NCBI GenBank assembly: GCA_016932075.1
Contig: JAFGDP010000101.1
Location: 1-5,423 of the forward strand
From: Chitinispirillaceae bacterium
Lineage (GTDB): Bacteria; Fibrobacterota; Chitinivibrionia; Chitinivibrionales; Chitinispirillaceae
Length of the DNA stretch: 5,423 nt
Direction of reading: 5' to 3'
Made by a program: the position numbers and the translations under genes
Notes under the pieces: generated by a model
Databases searched by the model: none
Told to the model about the DNA's origin: nothing
The model's input: only the letters and a program-made list of their open reading frames with translations
Shown: positions 1 through 5,423 of the stretch, piece after piece
How the letters are laid out: the number at the start of each line of letters is the position of its first letter
Numbering within the stretch: the stretch's first letter is position 1

Positions 1-41
1 GTGATGCGCCATGACAGGATTTTTGTAGAAAAGCAGAGGGG

Positions 42-74
42 TATCGGCCGGTAGCCTTGAGAGATATCGACCGG
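42..74. repeat. Imperfect 10-bp direct repeat with nested inverted repeat
   Basis: TATCGGCCGG at 42-51 recurs as TATCGACCGG at 65-74 (9 of 10 identical), with starts 23 bases apart, about two helical turns. The same stretch can fold: GTAT (41-44) pairs with ATAC (75-78), and CCGGT (48-52) with ACCGG (70-74), leaving a three-base bulge CGG. It could be a paired operator or a leader hairpin. No regulator is known, and a chance origin is possible. Confidence 0.35.
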
Positions 75-86
75 ATACGCCCTCGA

Positions 87-116
87 CTGAACCGCGGTAG
101 CGGTCACAGGCATAAT
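87..116 (+). promoter_or_regulatory. Weak promoter candidate around an inverted repeat
   Basis: CTGAAC (87-92) and CATAAT (111-116) are 18 bases apart. The -10 matches the sigma-70 consensus in five of six bases, the -35 in only three. Between them lies a 5-bp inverted repeat, ACCGC (91-95) and GCGGT (100-104) with loop GGTA, which is where an operator would sit. If used, transcription would start about 55 bases before the first ATG. The organism's sigma-factor preference is unknown, so this is only a candidate. Confidence 0.22.
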
Positions 117-179
117 CATACTACTTGCCACTTTTGGATTCAAGAAGACAACCTAATCGTTATTCATTAAGGAGACCTT

Positions 180-1352
180 ATGATCAAGAAAAATCTGTTT
201 CTTCCAGGACTTGTTGTTTTAATCTTCTCGATTCATTCTATGGCCCTCGCGCCATATTGGACCGGCGGGATGTTGTTCTTTCAAAATGAAGCCGGAGAAG
301 TTGCAAAAAAGACACGTTACAAAGCGACCGTCTGCGGAGTAGAAACGTGGTATCATGAATATCGCTGGTATATTGAAGAGTTCGTTGCTAACGGTCCATT
401 TTATGATTGGATGTATCTTCCGTGGGCGGGGTGGTCATGGACACAAGTAAACGCCGAAACCCTTACCCAGAGCATATGGAACAGTTATTGGCTTTCTCTC
501 GACGATGTCCCCTCCTGGAATGGCACTTATGATGAGATCTGCGATGCCCTTTCAGATGACAGAAGTGGCGGACAAAGTTCGTATTGGGACCCGTATGTCT
601 CTTTTAAGTGGCGGTCGAAGTATATGGAAACCCGGTATTCAGAAATTGGCGATCAGAGTCATGCAAATGCGAATTGCTGGGGCACAGCCGACTATCTGGC
701 AAAAGATGCGGAGTGGATCGGCGAGTATACTTATAGCTTTCCAAACGGAGCGAATAACGATGGAGAGCGATTTCCGCACATTTACCTTGACGGTAGCTAT
801 TCGTGGAGAAGCGGCCATATGATCGACCTTGATTTAGACGGCACCAACGGGAATGTGGAACTCCGTGAATGGGGTCCTGCGGCAAATGACCCCTATCCGA
901 AGTATGCTATCAACACTTTTGATGTGATAAGGCTTTCTGGCGAACCTTATGAAAATGGTCCGCGTATGTTCGAAGTTGATGTCGGTGATAACAACCATTG
1001 CCTGGCCTATCTCTGTACCGGCGAGGAAAGATGGCTGGATATCGACCCATCAAGCGATGATTGGCGGCCTGTTGCTTATGTTTATGAAAAACACAATTAC
1101 GGCAACACGGTATGGTGCCCCTATGGAATAAATATTCTGGGGCACGACGATTGGGCATGGACCAGTCCCCCAGTAGGTGGTGTTGGAGCCTATGACAATG
1201 ACTTCAATGCCTATTTTAAAAAGTACGGCGACAATAAGATGAATCTCGCGGATTATTACTGTGAATCCTGGCCCGGTGATGGCAGAATTCCTCAGATAAT
1301 ACGCGACGATGAATCCGATTACTACGGGTATGGAAGCACGTGCAACTGGTAA
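180..1352 (+). CDS. Exported Trp/Tyr-rich protein, possible transglutaminase-like (Cys-His-Asp) enzyme
   Basis: This 390-residue protein starts at an ATG placed 5 bases after AAGGAG (169-174). Residues 1-24 form a signal peptide: MIKK, a hydrophobic core, then ALA before PYW. The mature protein is unusually aromatic, with 23 Trp and about 34 Tyr, and eight Cys remain after the signal, so disulfides are likely. NANCWGTADYLAKDA places Cys166 like the nucleophile of transglutaminase-like and papain-fold enzymes (compare GxCWxFA). NHCLAYL (His273) runs to WLDIDPS (Trp285, Asp289), and this spacing fits the bacterial transglutaminase-like pattern of His, then Trp 12 residues later, then Asp-Pro. 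The Cys-to-His gap of 107 residues is long for that family. An NlpC/P60-type hydrolase is an alternative, as is a non-enzymatic surface protein. The fold and triad are inference; export is well supported. The next gene begins 26 bases downstream, so the two are probably co-transcribed. Confidence 0.9.
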   Translation: MIKKNLFLPGLVVLIFSIHSMALAPYWTGGMLFFQNEAGEVAKKTRYKATVCGVETWYHEYRWYIEEFVANGPFYDWMYLPWAGWSWTQVNAETLTQSIWNSYWLSLDDVPSWNGTYDEICDALSDDRSGGQSSYWDPYVSFKWRSKYMETRYSEIGDQSHANANCWGTADYLAKDAEWIGEYTYSFPNGANNDGERFPHIYLDGSYSWRSGHMIDLDLDGTNGNVELREWGPAANDPYPKYAINTFDVIRLSGEPYENGPRMFEVDVGDNNHCLAYLCTGEERWLDIDPSSDDWRPVAYVYEKHNYGNTVWCPYGINILGHDDWAWTSPPVGGVGAYDNDFNAYFKKYGDNKMNLADYYCESWPGDGRIPQIIRDDESDYYGYGSTCNW

Positions 1353-1378
1353 GTCTACCTAACTGAAAGGACGTTCCT

Positions 1379-2521
1379 ATGAACAGCAAAATCATACTAT
1401 GTATCGCATTCTTCTGCATGACTATGGCTGTCAGCGCAAAGGATGGAGTCGTCAAAATCGGAAGCCGCGTTTATGATGAAAGCGCCATCACAGCGGCTAT
1501 GAAAACATTCAATGCCACCGACCCTTTCATCGCCGTTCAAGCGCTCAAGCGGCAGGCGATGGCCGAACAGCTTGCGGCAAAACGCAACCTGGAGATGAAC
1601 GACCCGGAAAAATCGCTGTATCTTGCCGTAGCCGGAGAGGACCTTGATAAAGACCGTTCCATCAAGAACACGCCGGATATTCCACTCACCATAAAAAAAC
1701 CCGCCGATATCCGGGTTGGCCTTTTTGAGAAATGGCTGACTAATCTTGCCGAGAAAAATATTCCGGTGTATGTTCTTAACCATGACAAGCTATGGGAAAT
1801 CTTCATACAGTCCGACTCTTATAAAATCCGGGCCGAACACGGCCATGTGCTGAAACCTGGACATGATACCTATACCTGGGCCGATCTTTCGGTCGGTCCT
1901 ACGGAAATACTCGCCACCCGGAAAGGAGAACCTTTCATCACAGGCGATGAATTCAATGCATATCTTAAGAAGAACGCGAGTGCGTTGAACCTGCTGGGCA
2001 AGAGGAGCAAAGAACCCTCCCAGGCAAAAATGGACATCGTCCGCCTCATCGCCGCCGGTAACCTTCTTGCGGAAGAGGCCAAAAGGAACAATGCCCGGTT
2101 AACGGACATGGAGATCGAGCGATCGGTTTCACGGCTTGTGCGGGAGAACATGATTAATGAAAACTTTGACATTAACGGGTTGCAGGCACAGACTCTCTCC
2201 GATTATATGGAAATCCTGAACAGGCGTAGCCTTGAGAATTGCACAATAAAGGTCGGTACGCTTCGCGCGGTCCTGAAGGGTGATGCTCAATGCGCCGAGA
2301 GTGATTATGAAACAAAAACATCGGTGATGCATGCCGCTTACAGCTATTCTGAATCGCGGATAATGAACTCCCTTCAGGATGGGGAGGTATACGAATGGAT
2401 GAAAGAGAAAAAGTTCAAAGGGTCCTTAAAGGAGGCGCGCATGATGCTGACCCAGGAGCGGCAGCAAAAACATATCGATGATCTGGTTGCCGCCGAAGAG
2501 GTTGTTTTTAACATTAAGTAA
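1379..2521 (+). CDS. SurA/PrsA-like periplasmic foldase without a parvulin domain
   Basis: This 380-residue protein starts at an ATG 7 bases after AAAGGA (1366-1371), only 26 bases from the previous stop. The signal peptide is residues 1-20 (cleavage after VSA). Residues 178-284 read like the chaperone domain of SurA/PrsA: a short strand and turn (ATRKGEPFITGDEFNAYL), a helix with IVRLIAAGNLLAEEAKRN, then LTDMEIERSVSRL and a further helix near 270-284. The C-terminus (about 351-380) resembles the closing helix and strand of that fold, ending VVFNIK. Residues 24-134 look like a shorter copy of the same plan (VVKIGSRVYDESAI, QALKRQAMAEQLAAKRN, then LFEKWLTNLAEKNIPVYV). No PpiC/parvulin block is visible, so proline isomerase activity is unlikely. 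The expected role is binding unfolded exported proteins, perhaps the product of the preceding gene. Family membership rests on pattern reading and is moderately sure; the gene itself is secure. Confidence 0.88.
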   Translation: MNSKIILCIAFFCMTMAVSAKDGVVKIGSRVYDESAITAAMKTFNATDPFIAVQALKRQAMAEQLAAKRNLEMNDPEKSLYLAVAGEDLDKDRSIKNTPDIPLTIKKPADIRVGLFEKWLTNLAEKNIPVYVLNHDKLWEIFIQSDSYKIRAEHGHVLKPGHDTYTWADLSVGPTEILATRKGEPFITGDEFNAYLKKNASALNLLGKRSKEPSQAKMDIVRLIAAGNLLAEEAKRNNARLTDMEIERSVSRLVRENMINENFDINGLQAQTLSDYMEILNRRSLENCTIKVGTLRAVLKGDAQCAESDYETKTSVMHAAYSYSESRIMNSLQDGEVYEWMKEKKFKGSLKEARMMLTQERQQKHIDDLVAAEEVVFNIK

Positions 2522-2533
2522 TCAGGGTACTTT

Positions 2534-2570
2534 GGGGAGAAACACGGTAATTCATATGGTGTTTCTCCCC
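2534..2570. terminator. Perfect 12-bp hairpin between genes, no T-tract
   Basis: GGGGAGAAACAC (2534-2545) and GTGTTTCTCCCC (2559-2570) are exact reverse complements around a 13-base loop. The stem starts 12 bases after the foldase stop codon and ends 34 bases before the next start. No run of T follows on the + strand, so it is not a classical intrinsic terminator. It may be a weak or factor-assisted terminator, an RNA-stabilising hairpin protecting the upstream message, or a protein-binding palindrome. The inverted repeat itself is certain; its role is not. Confidence 0.55.
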
Positions 2571-2604
2571 GTTATGGCGGTATACTAATATAAAGGAGCA
2601 ACCA

Positions 2605-4662
2605 ATGAAGGACTTGCCGAAATTGCGCCATAATCGCGTCTGGATCATGCTGGCTGTTTTGGGGTGTCTCTCCCCTCTCAATTCACAGCAGTGGCGCACG
2701 ACCGGCGGTCCTGATGGCGGGGATGTCAATGCGCTTGTGCAGTGCGGAAATTCCATTTTTGCCGGAACCCATAGCGGTGTATGGAAGTCAACCGATGAAG
2801 GGAGGTCATGGCGGTATAGTAGTGGAGCTGCTCCGGTCACGAATATGTGCGCACTAGGCCGGTACATTTTTGAGGTCACCTACAGCAATGGCGTATGGCG
2901 CAGCGGAGACGATGGAGTAACCTGGGAACCGGTGACACCTCCCATAGACCCTGACCGGCGGGTAAATATGATCGGAGCGGCACTGGGCGTAGTTATCGCG
3001 GGAGCAGCCGGTGGCTCCGCTACGCTATTTATTTCCACAGATTCAGGTACTACCTGGAAAGATTTGAACAGACAGGAAGGGTTCCCTACACTGTATTCCT
3101 GCTCTTCCATGGAAAGCATGGGCTCGTTTCTTTTCTTGAGCGGCAATCAAACAGGACCATACGGGGGAGTTATCCGCTCAGCGGATAGTGGCAAAACATG
3201 GGAACGGGTCAATGAAGGGTTGACTGTGAATACGAAAAATATAAGTGTACTCGGCAAAGTTGATACTGTTTTGTTGGCTGGCAGAAAGGAGTGGGTAATA
3301 GACGAGGGGTGCATTTTCGCATCGTACGATAATGGTTATACATGGGAAAAAGCCCAAATTGGGTTGCCAATTTCCTGGTTTAAACGTGTACTATCTTTTG
3401 GAAATAGTGGAAAAAGGATATTCGCCGCGATTATTGAAACCAGCGCACTAATTACCAAATATACTCTACAAACCTCTGTTTATGTTTCCAATGATCACGG
3501 CGCAACCTGGCAGCGTTTGGAAAAAGGACTTCCGGTCCCTGATGGAAACTGCTTTTTGTCCTTGCCCGACCGCCTCCTGCTCGCGCCAAGATGCGGTGGA
3601 ATATATGCAATCACCGGAAGCGATACTGTCTGGCAGCCCTCCAACACCGGGCTGAGCTGCATGCCCGTTTCAGCGCTCTGTGTATCGGGCAACCGGTTAA
3701 TGTGCTCGGCGTTCTATCATTTCGTTTTCGGGTATGATTTGTTGCAGAACAAGTGGCAACCATTCCCGGCTGAAATCCACAACAATACTTTTATCGTTGC
3801 TTCCGACAGTGTCATTGCCCTGTCGAGCAGGACCGGCGTACAGATTTCCACTGACAACGGCGCTACCTTTGCGATGACGGACACCGCATGGATTGAGGAG
3901 GGTTTCAAAGGCGCGATCCCCTCTTTCTGGGGCAAACCGCTGCTCATTCATGAGGGCTATGTATTCTGTACAAAATGGGATGGTATTTATAGAACACTCA
4001 TTTCAGAGAACTCGACGTTGCGCCAGTTCGAAAACACCAAAAATACCGTCTCCAATGAAGACTGGTACTTCTTTTCCGGCAGGAAGCAGACCATGGTCGC
4101 GGGTTTTGCCGGCAGGTTATTCCTGTCGCAGGACACCGGCCGCTCCTGGGACCACATGACCGACGTCTGTACCTATCCAACGGCAGCCTGTTTCCCTGAT
4201 CCTGCGAATGACTCTCTTGTGCTCGTTGCCGAGTATAATGCCGGGGTATACCGGTCAAACGACGGGGGACAGACCTGGTCGCCTCCGGTTTCCCGCATGC
4301 CAAGAATAAATACCTTTGCCTCATGGAGAGGAGTTCTGTTTGCCGGGATAAAAGGGCTCGGCGTGCAAATATCCTATGACACCGGCGCCACCTGGACCGA
4401 GTTCAATACCGGGCTCCCCACGGTCCGGTTCATCACCGATCTTCTGGTGGTCGATACGCTGCTGTATGCGGCAACCGACGGATCGAGCGTATGGGAGTTC
4501 AATCTCAACGAACTTTCGCCCGCATCGGTGCGAAAAACCGTGCATAAAAAAGCCGGAAATCGACTGCCGCCATCCTGGCGATTGTCGGTGACGGTCGCCG
4601 GCAAGGGCCACGTCGCGCGACGTCCGGTTTTGACCTCAGGGGCAGGAAATCAGTTGGCATGA
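2605..4662 (+). CDS. Exported Asp-box (BNR/sortilin-like) double beta-propeller protein
   Basis: This 685-residue protein starts at an ATG 6 bases after AAAGGAG (2592-2598). The N-terminus is a signal sequence. Cleavage may follow LNS at residue 27, or a poor lipobox (VLGC, Cys21) may make it a lipoprotein. Ten Asp boxes of the form SxDxGxTW start at residues 62, 100, 144, 192, 240, 295, 415, 508, 551 and 590. Each follows a strand such as SIFAGTHSGVWK. Degenerate blades at about 324-343, 364-384, 452-475 and 618-635 bring the count to about fourteen, which fits two seven-bladed propellers. Known relatives by motif are the BNR/sialidase, YCF48, sortilin and GH74 groups, but I see nothing that fixes a catalytic activity, so binding of glycans or proteins at the surface is the safest guess. 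The last 15 or so residues look out of frame (see the tail entry at 4626-4746), so the true protein is probably longer, near 713 residues. Confidence 0.9.
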   Translation: MKDLPKLRHNRVWIMLAVLGCLSPLNSQQWRTTGGPDGGDVNALVQCGNSIFAGTHSGVWKSTDEGRSWRYSSGAAPVTNMCALGRYIFEVTYSNGVWRSGDDGVTWEPVTPPIDPDRRVNMIGAALGVVIAGAAGGSATLFISTDSGTTWKDLNRQEGFPTLYSCSSMESMGSFLFLSGNQTGPYGGVIRSADSGKTWERVNEGLTVNTKNISVLGKVDTVLLAGRKEWVIDEGCIFASYDNGYTWEKAQIGLPISWFKRVLSFGNSGKRIFAAIIETSALITKYTLQTSVYVSNDHGATWQRLEKGLPVPDGNCFLSLPDRLLLAPRCGGIYAITGSDTVWQPSNTGLSCMPVSALCVSGNRLMCSAFYHFVFGYDLLQNKWQPFPAEIHNNTFIVASDSVIALSSRTGVQISTDNGATFAMTDTAWIEEGFKGAIPSFWGKPLLIHEGYVFCTKWDGIYRTLISENSTLRQFENTKNTVSNEDWYFFSGRKQTMVAGFAGRLFLSQDTGRSWDHMTDVCTYPTAACFPDPANDSLVLVAEYNAGVYRSNDGGQTWSPPVSRMPRINTFASWRGVLFAGIKGLGVQISYDTGATWTEFNTGLPTVRFITDLLVVDTLLYAATDGSSVWEFNLNELSPASVRKTVHKKAGNRLPPSWRLSVTVAGKGHVARRPVLTSGAGNQLA

Positions 4663-4746
4663 AAACAGCAAGCGGCATCAGGTGCGTGCCAGCGGTTGAG
4701 AAGGAGAAAAACAGGGGACAACAACAGTAAGGTGGCTATTTTGTAA
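4626..4746 (+). pseudogene. Frame-shifted C-terminal sorting-type tail of the propeller gene
   Basis: In the frame of codon 4626-4628 the bases read GFDLRGRKSVGMKTASGI, close to the FDLRGRK...ASGxY core of C-terminal sorting tails on type IX-type secreted proteins. From about 4690 the original frame resumes sense as QRLRRRKTGDNNSKVAIL, ending at TAA 4744-4746, like the final strands of such a tail. Adding one T to TTTT (4628-4631) and removing one C from CC (4689-4690) would join everything into a single frame of 713 residues from the start at 2605. The TGA at 4660-4662, which ends the intact frame, lies between the two sites. Either the gene carries two compensating indels or the sequence has two errors. 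If only the first were corrected, the frame would end at TAA 4728-4730. Confidence 0.5.
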
Positions 4747-4842
4747 AGAGGTGCCAGGGACGGCAAACAGACAGCGCCGACAGGCAATAACCACACACTA
4801 AAGGAATAAAATGTAAATCCGCATGCTTTCAGTTTCGACCCG

Positions 4843-4864
4843 AACGAGCAATCTCGTTTTTTTT
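4843..4864 (+). terminator. Intrinsic terminator after the propeller gene
   Basis: AACGAG (4843-4848) pairs with CTCGTT (4853-4858) around the loop CAAT, and eight T (4857-4864) follow. This is a compact rho-independent terminator for + strand transcription. It lies 97 bases after the stop of the repaired propeller frame (4746) and isolates the three exported-protein genes from the toxin-antitoxin operon. There is no matching A-tract on the left, so it should not work in the opposite direction. Confidence 0.82.
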
Positions 4865-5085
4865 ATTACGCAATAGGCTGGACATGGATTAAGGATCAGG
4901 CACAGTGATAGATTGCCTATGTGTGGGTATTTTAGATAGCCGCATCAATTATCGCACACATTTAATAAAAAGAAGGGCAACCCATGAAAACGATGTTGTC
5001 GAGCGATGGTGGTGTTTGGTTGGTTGTCTGACCCGGCTCTGCGCGGCATAGCATTTTCCACTGCCCGACGGTCCATGTAAAAGTA
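4865..5085. other. Non-coding stretch before the toxin-antitoxin operon
   Basis: I see no supported gene here. A 15-codon + strand frame (4984-5031, MKTMLSSDGGVWLVV) follows a possible ribosome site AGAAGGG (4971-4977), but it is too short and unlike anything known. A 7-bp inverted repeat, ATGTGTG (4919-4925) with CACACAT (4955-4961), encloses 29 bases and has only a weak T-run after it. The stretch may be decayed sequence or hold an upstream promoter or small RNA. None of these is demonstrated. Confidence 0.4.
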
Positions 5086-5114
5086 TTGCGCTACTACAAA
5101 TAAAAGTATATATT
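5086..5114 (+). promoter_or_regulatory. Probable vapBC promoter
   Basis: TTGCGC (5086-5091) and TATATT (5109-5114) are separated by 17 bases, the optimal sigma-70 spacing. The -10 matches the consensus in five of six bases, the -35 in three. Transcription would start near 5121, about 30 bases before the vapB ATG. The -10 lies inside the inverted repeat 5106-5125, so antitoxin binding there would block polymerase, which is the usual autoregulation of vapBC operons. Confidence 0.5.
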
Positions 5115-5125
5115 TATGTATATAC
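5106..5125. promoter_or_regulatory. Inverted-repeat operator, likely VapB/VapBC binding site
   Basis: GTATATA (5106-5112) and TATATAC (5119-5125) are perfect inverted repeats around TTTATG. AbrB-fold VapB dimers are known to bind AT-rich palindromes at their own promoters, and this one overlaps the predicted -10 and lies 27 bases before the vapB start. AT-rich palindromes also arise by chance, so the assignment rests on position as much as sequence. Confidence 0.5.
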
Positions 5126-5152
5126 ATTACCGTTTAATTCGGGAGATTTTTT

Positions 5153-5383
5153 ATGGTCACAAGAGTATTTCGCAGCGGCAACTCTTTAGCGGTTCGCATT
5201 CCGATAAAAATGCGGTTCGCTGAACCCGGTGACGAGGTCACTATTGAAAGGCGAGGCAACCGGGTCACGATCACCCCTCATCGCCGCAGCCTCAAAGGAC
5301 TGATGGATCGGTTCGCGGCGTTCGACCCTGACTTTATGAAACAGGGCAGGGATCGCGGTCGCGAACCGGAAAGACCCTGGTGA
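5153..5383 (+). CDS. vapB: VapB-type antitoxin with AbrB-like DNA-binding domain
   Basis: This 76-residue protein starts at an ATG 7 bases after GGGAG (5141-5145). Residues 2-42 form the SpoVT-AbrB swapped-hairpin domain: VFRSGNSLAVRIP, then RFAEPGDEVTIERRGNRVTI, the usual pattern of VapB (FxSGNSQAVRLPxxFRF...GDEVxIxRxGxxxxxTP). Residues 45-76 are the toxin-neutralising tail. FDPDFMKQGRDRGREPE matches the common DDFM...RDQ...ER region that wraps the PIN toxin and inserts into its active site. It should dimerise, bind the palindrome at 5106-5125 and, with VapC, repress the operon. Its TGA (5381-5383) overlaps the vapC ATG by one base (TGATG), which points to translational coupling. Length and layout are normal for the family. 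Confidence 0.92.
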   Translation: MVTRVFRSGNSLAVRIPIKMRFAEPGDEVTIERRGNRVTITPHRRSLKGLMDRFAAFDPDFMKQGRDRGREPERPW

Positions 5384-5423
5384 TGTTTCTTCTTGATACG
5401 AATATCTGTATTTATCTGTTCAA
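5383..5423 (+). CDS. vapC: VapC PIN-domain toxin, N-terminal fragment (cut by window end)
   Basis: Only 13 full codons are present: MFLLDTNICIYLF. This is the signature start of VapC ribonucleases. LLDTNI carries the first catalytic Asp (Asp5) of the PIN-domain metal site and Asn7 is the conserved partner. Family members are usually about 130-140 residues and cleave specific RNAs such as initiator tRNA or rRNA. The target here cannot be told. The start overlaps the vapB stop by one base, and no separate ribosome site is evident, so translation probably depends on vapB. Whether the rest of the toxin is intact cannot be seen. Confidence 0.88.
   Translation, partial: MFLLDTNICIYLF

Larger units (their letters stand above)
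1..179. other. 5' leader region without a recognisable gene
   Basis: No convincing gene lies here. One + frame is open from base 1 and closes at the TAG at 52-54. It could be the last 17 codons of an upstream gene, but the peptide (VMRHDRIFVEKQRGIGR) matches nothing I recognise. The stretch holds an imperfect direct repeat (42-74), a small inverted repeat (91-104) and, just before the first gene, a good ribosome binding site AAGGAG at 169-174. No strong sigma-70 promoter is obvious, and no intrinsic terminator with a T-tract is seen. Confidence 0.5.

Noticed and set aside
604..885. - strand and alternate-frame ORFs inside the first three genes
   Set aside because: They lie wholly within well-supported + strand genes with signal peptides and family motifs. 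The alternate products are low in recognisable features and rich in Arg/Ser, as shadow frames usually are.
2226..2237. GTAGCCTTGAGA repeated exactly at 51-62
   Set aside because: About one identical 12-mer pair is expected by chance in a window this size, and one copy is inside a coding sequence.
2581..2591. TATACT and TAATAT as a possible -10 for the propeller gene
   Set aside because: No -35 lies 16-18 bases upstream, and the start site would fall inside the ribosome binding site.
4984..5031. 15-codon + strand frame MKTMLSSDGGVWLVV with a nearby AGAAGGG
   Set aside because: It is too short to judge, has no recognisable motif, and reading past its stop gives no sensible continuation.
4945..5127. 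60-codon frame on the - strand in the gap before vapB
   Set aside because: It spans the vapBC promoter and operator, matches no family I know, and has no convincing ribosome site. It is most likely a chance frame.

Overview
The window reads left to right as a run of exported proteins followed by the start of a toxin-antitoxin operon, all on the + strand. Nothing convincing is coded on the - strand, and I see no rRNA, tRNA, CRISPR array or insertion sequence. Three consecutive genes have N-terminal signal sequences. One resembles a SurA/PrsA periplasmic foldase and one is a large Asp-box beta-propeller. The propeller has remnants of a C-terminal tail resembling the sorting domains of type IX-secreted proteins. 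Together these suggest a Gram-negative bacterium of the Fibrobacterota/Bacteroidota (FCB) type. That placement is inference with low certainty, because no phylogenetic marker is present.

Layout: 1-179 is a leader with short repeats and only a weak promoter candidate. 180-1352 codes for an exported protein rich in Trp and Tyr, with a Cys/His/Asp arrangement resembling transglutaminase-like or other papain-fold enzymes. It is followed after 26 bases by 1379-2521, a SurA/PrsA-like protein without a recognisable parvulin domain, apparently built from two related modules. A perfect 12-bp hairpin (2534-2570) separates this pair from 2605-4662, a predicted secreted double beta-propeller with ten Asp boxes and about fourteen blade-like repeats.

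The propeller frame stops at 4660-4662. Pieces of a C-terminal sorting-type tail continue in another frame and then again in the original frame up to 4746. This fits two compensating single-base indels, which are either real decay or sequence errors. A strong intrinsic terminator at 4843-4864 closes this region.

A non-coding stretch of about 220 bases leads to a promoter-like element with an overlapping inverted repeat, then vapB (5153-5383) and the first 13 codons of vapC, which overlaps vapB by one base and runs off the window.

How the genes may work together: the close spacing of the first two genes suggests co-expression of an unusual exported protein with a foldase-like helper. The propeller would be an envelope or secreted binding protein. 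The VapBC module is an independent, self-regulated unit. No complete new system is proven here. The best candidates for novelty are the gene pair at 180-2521 and the broken sorting tail of the propeller.
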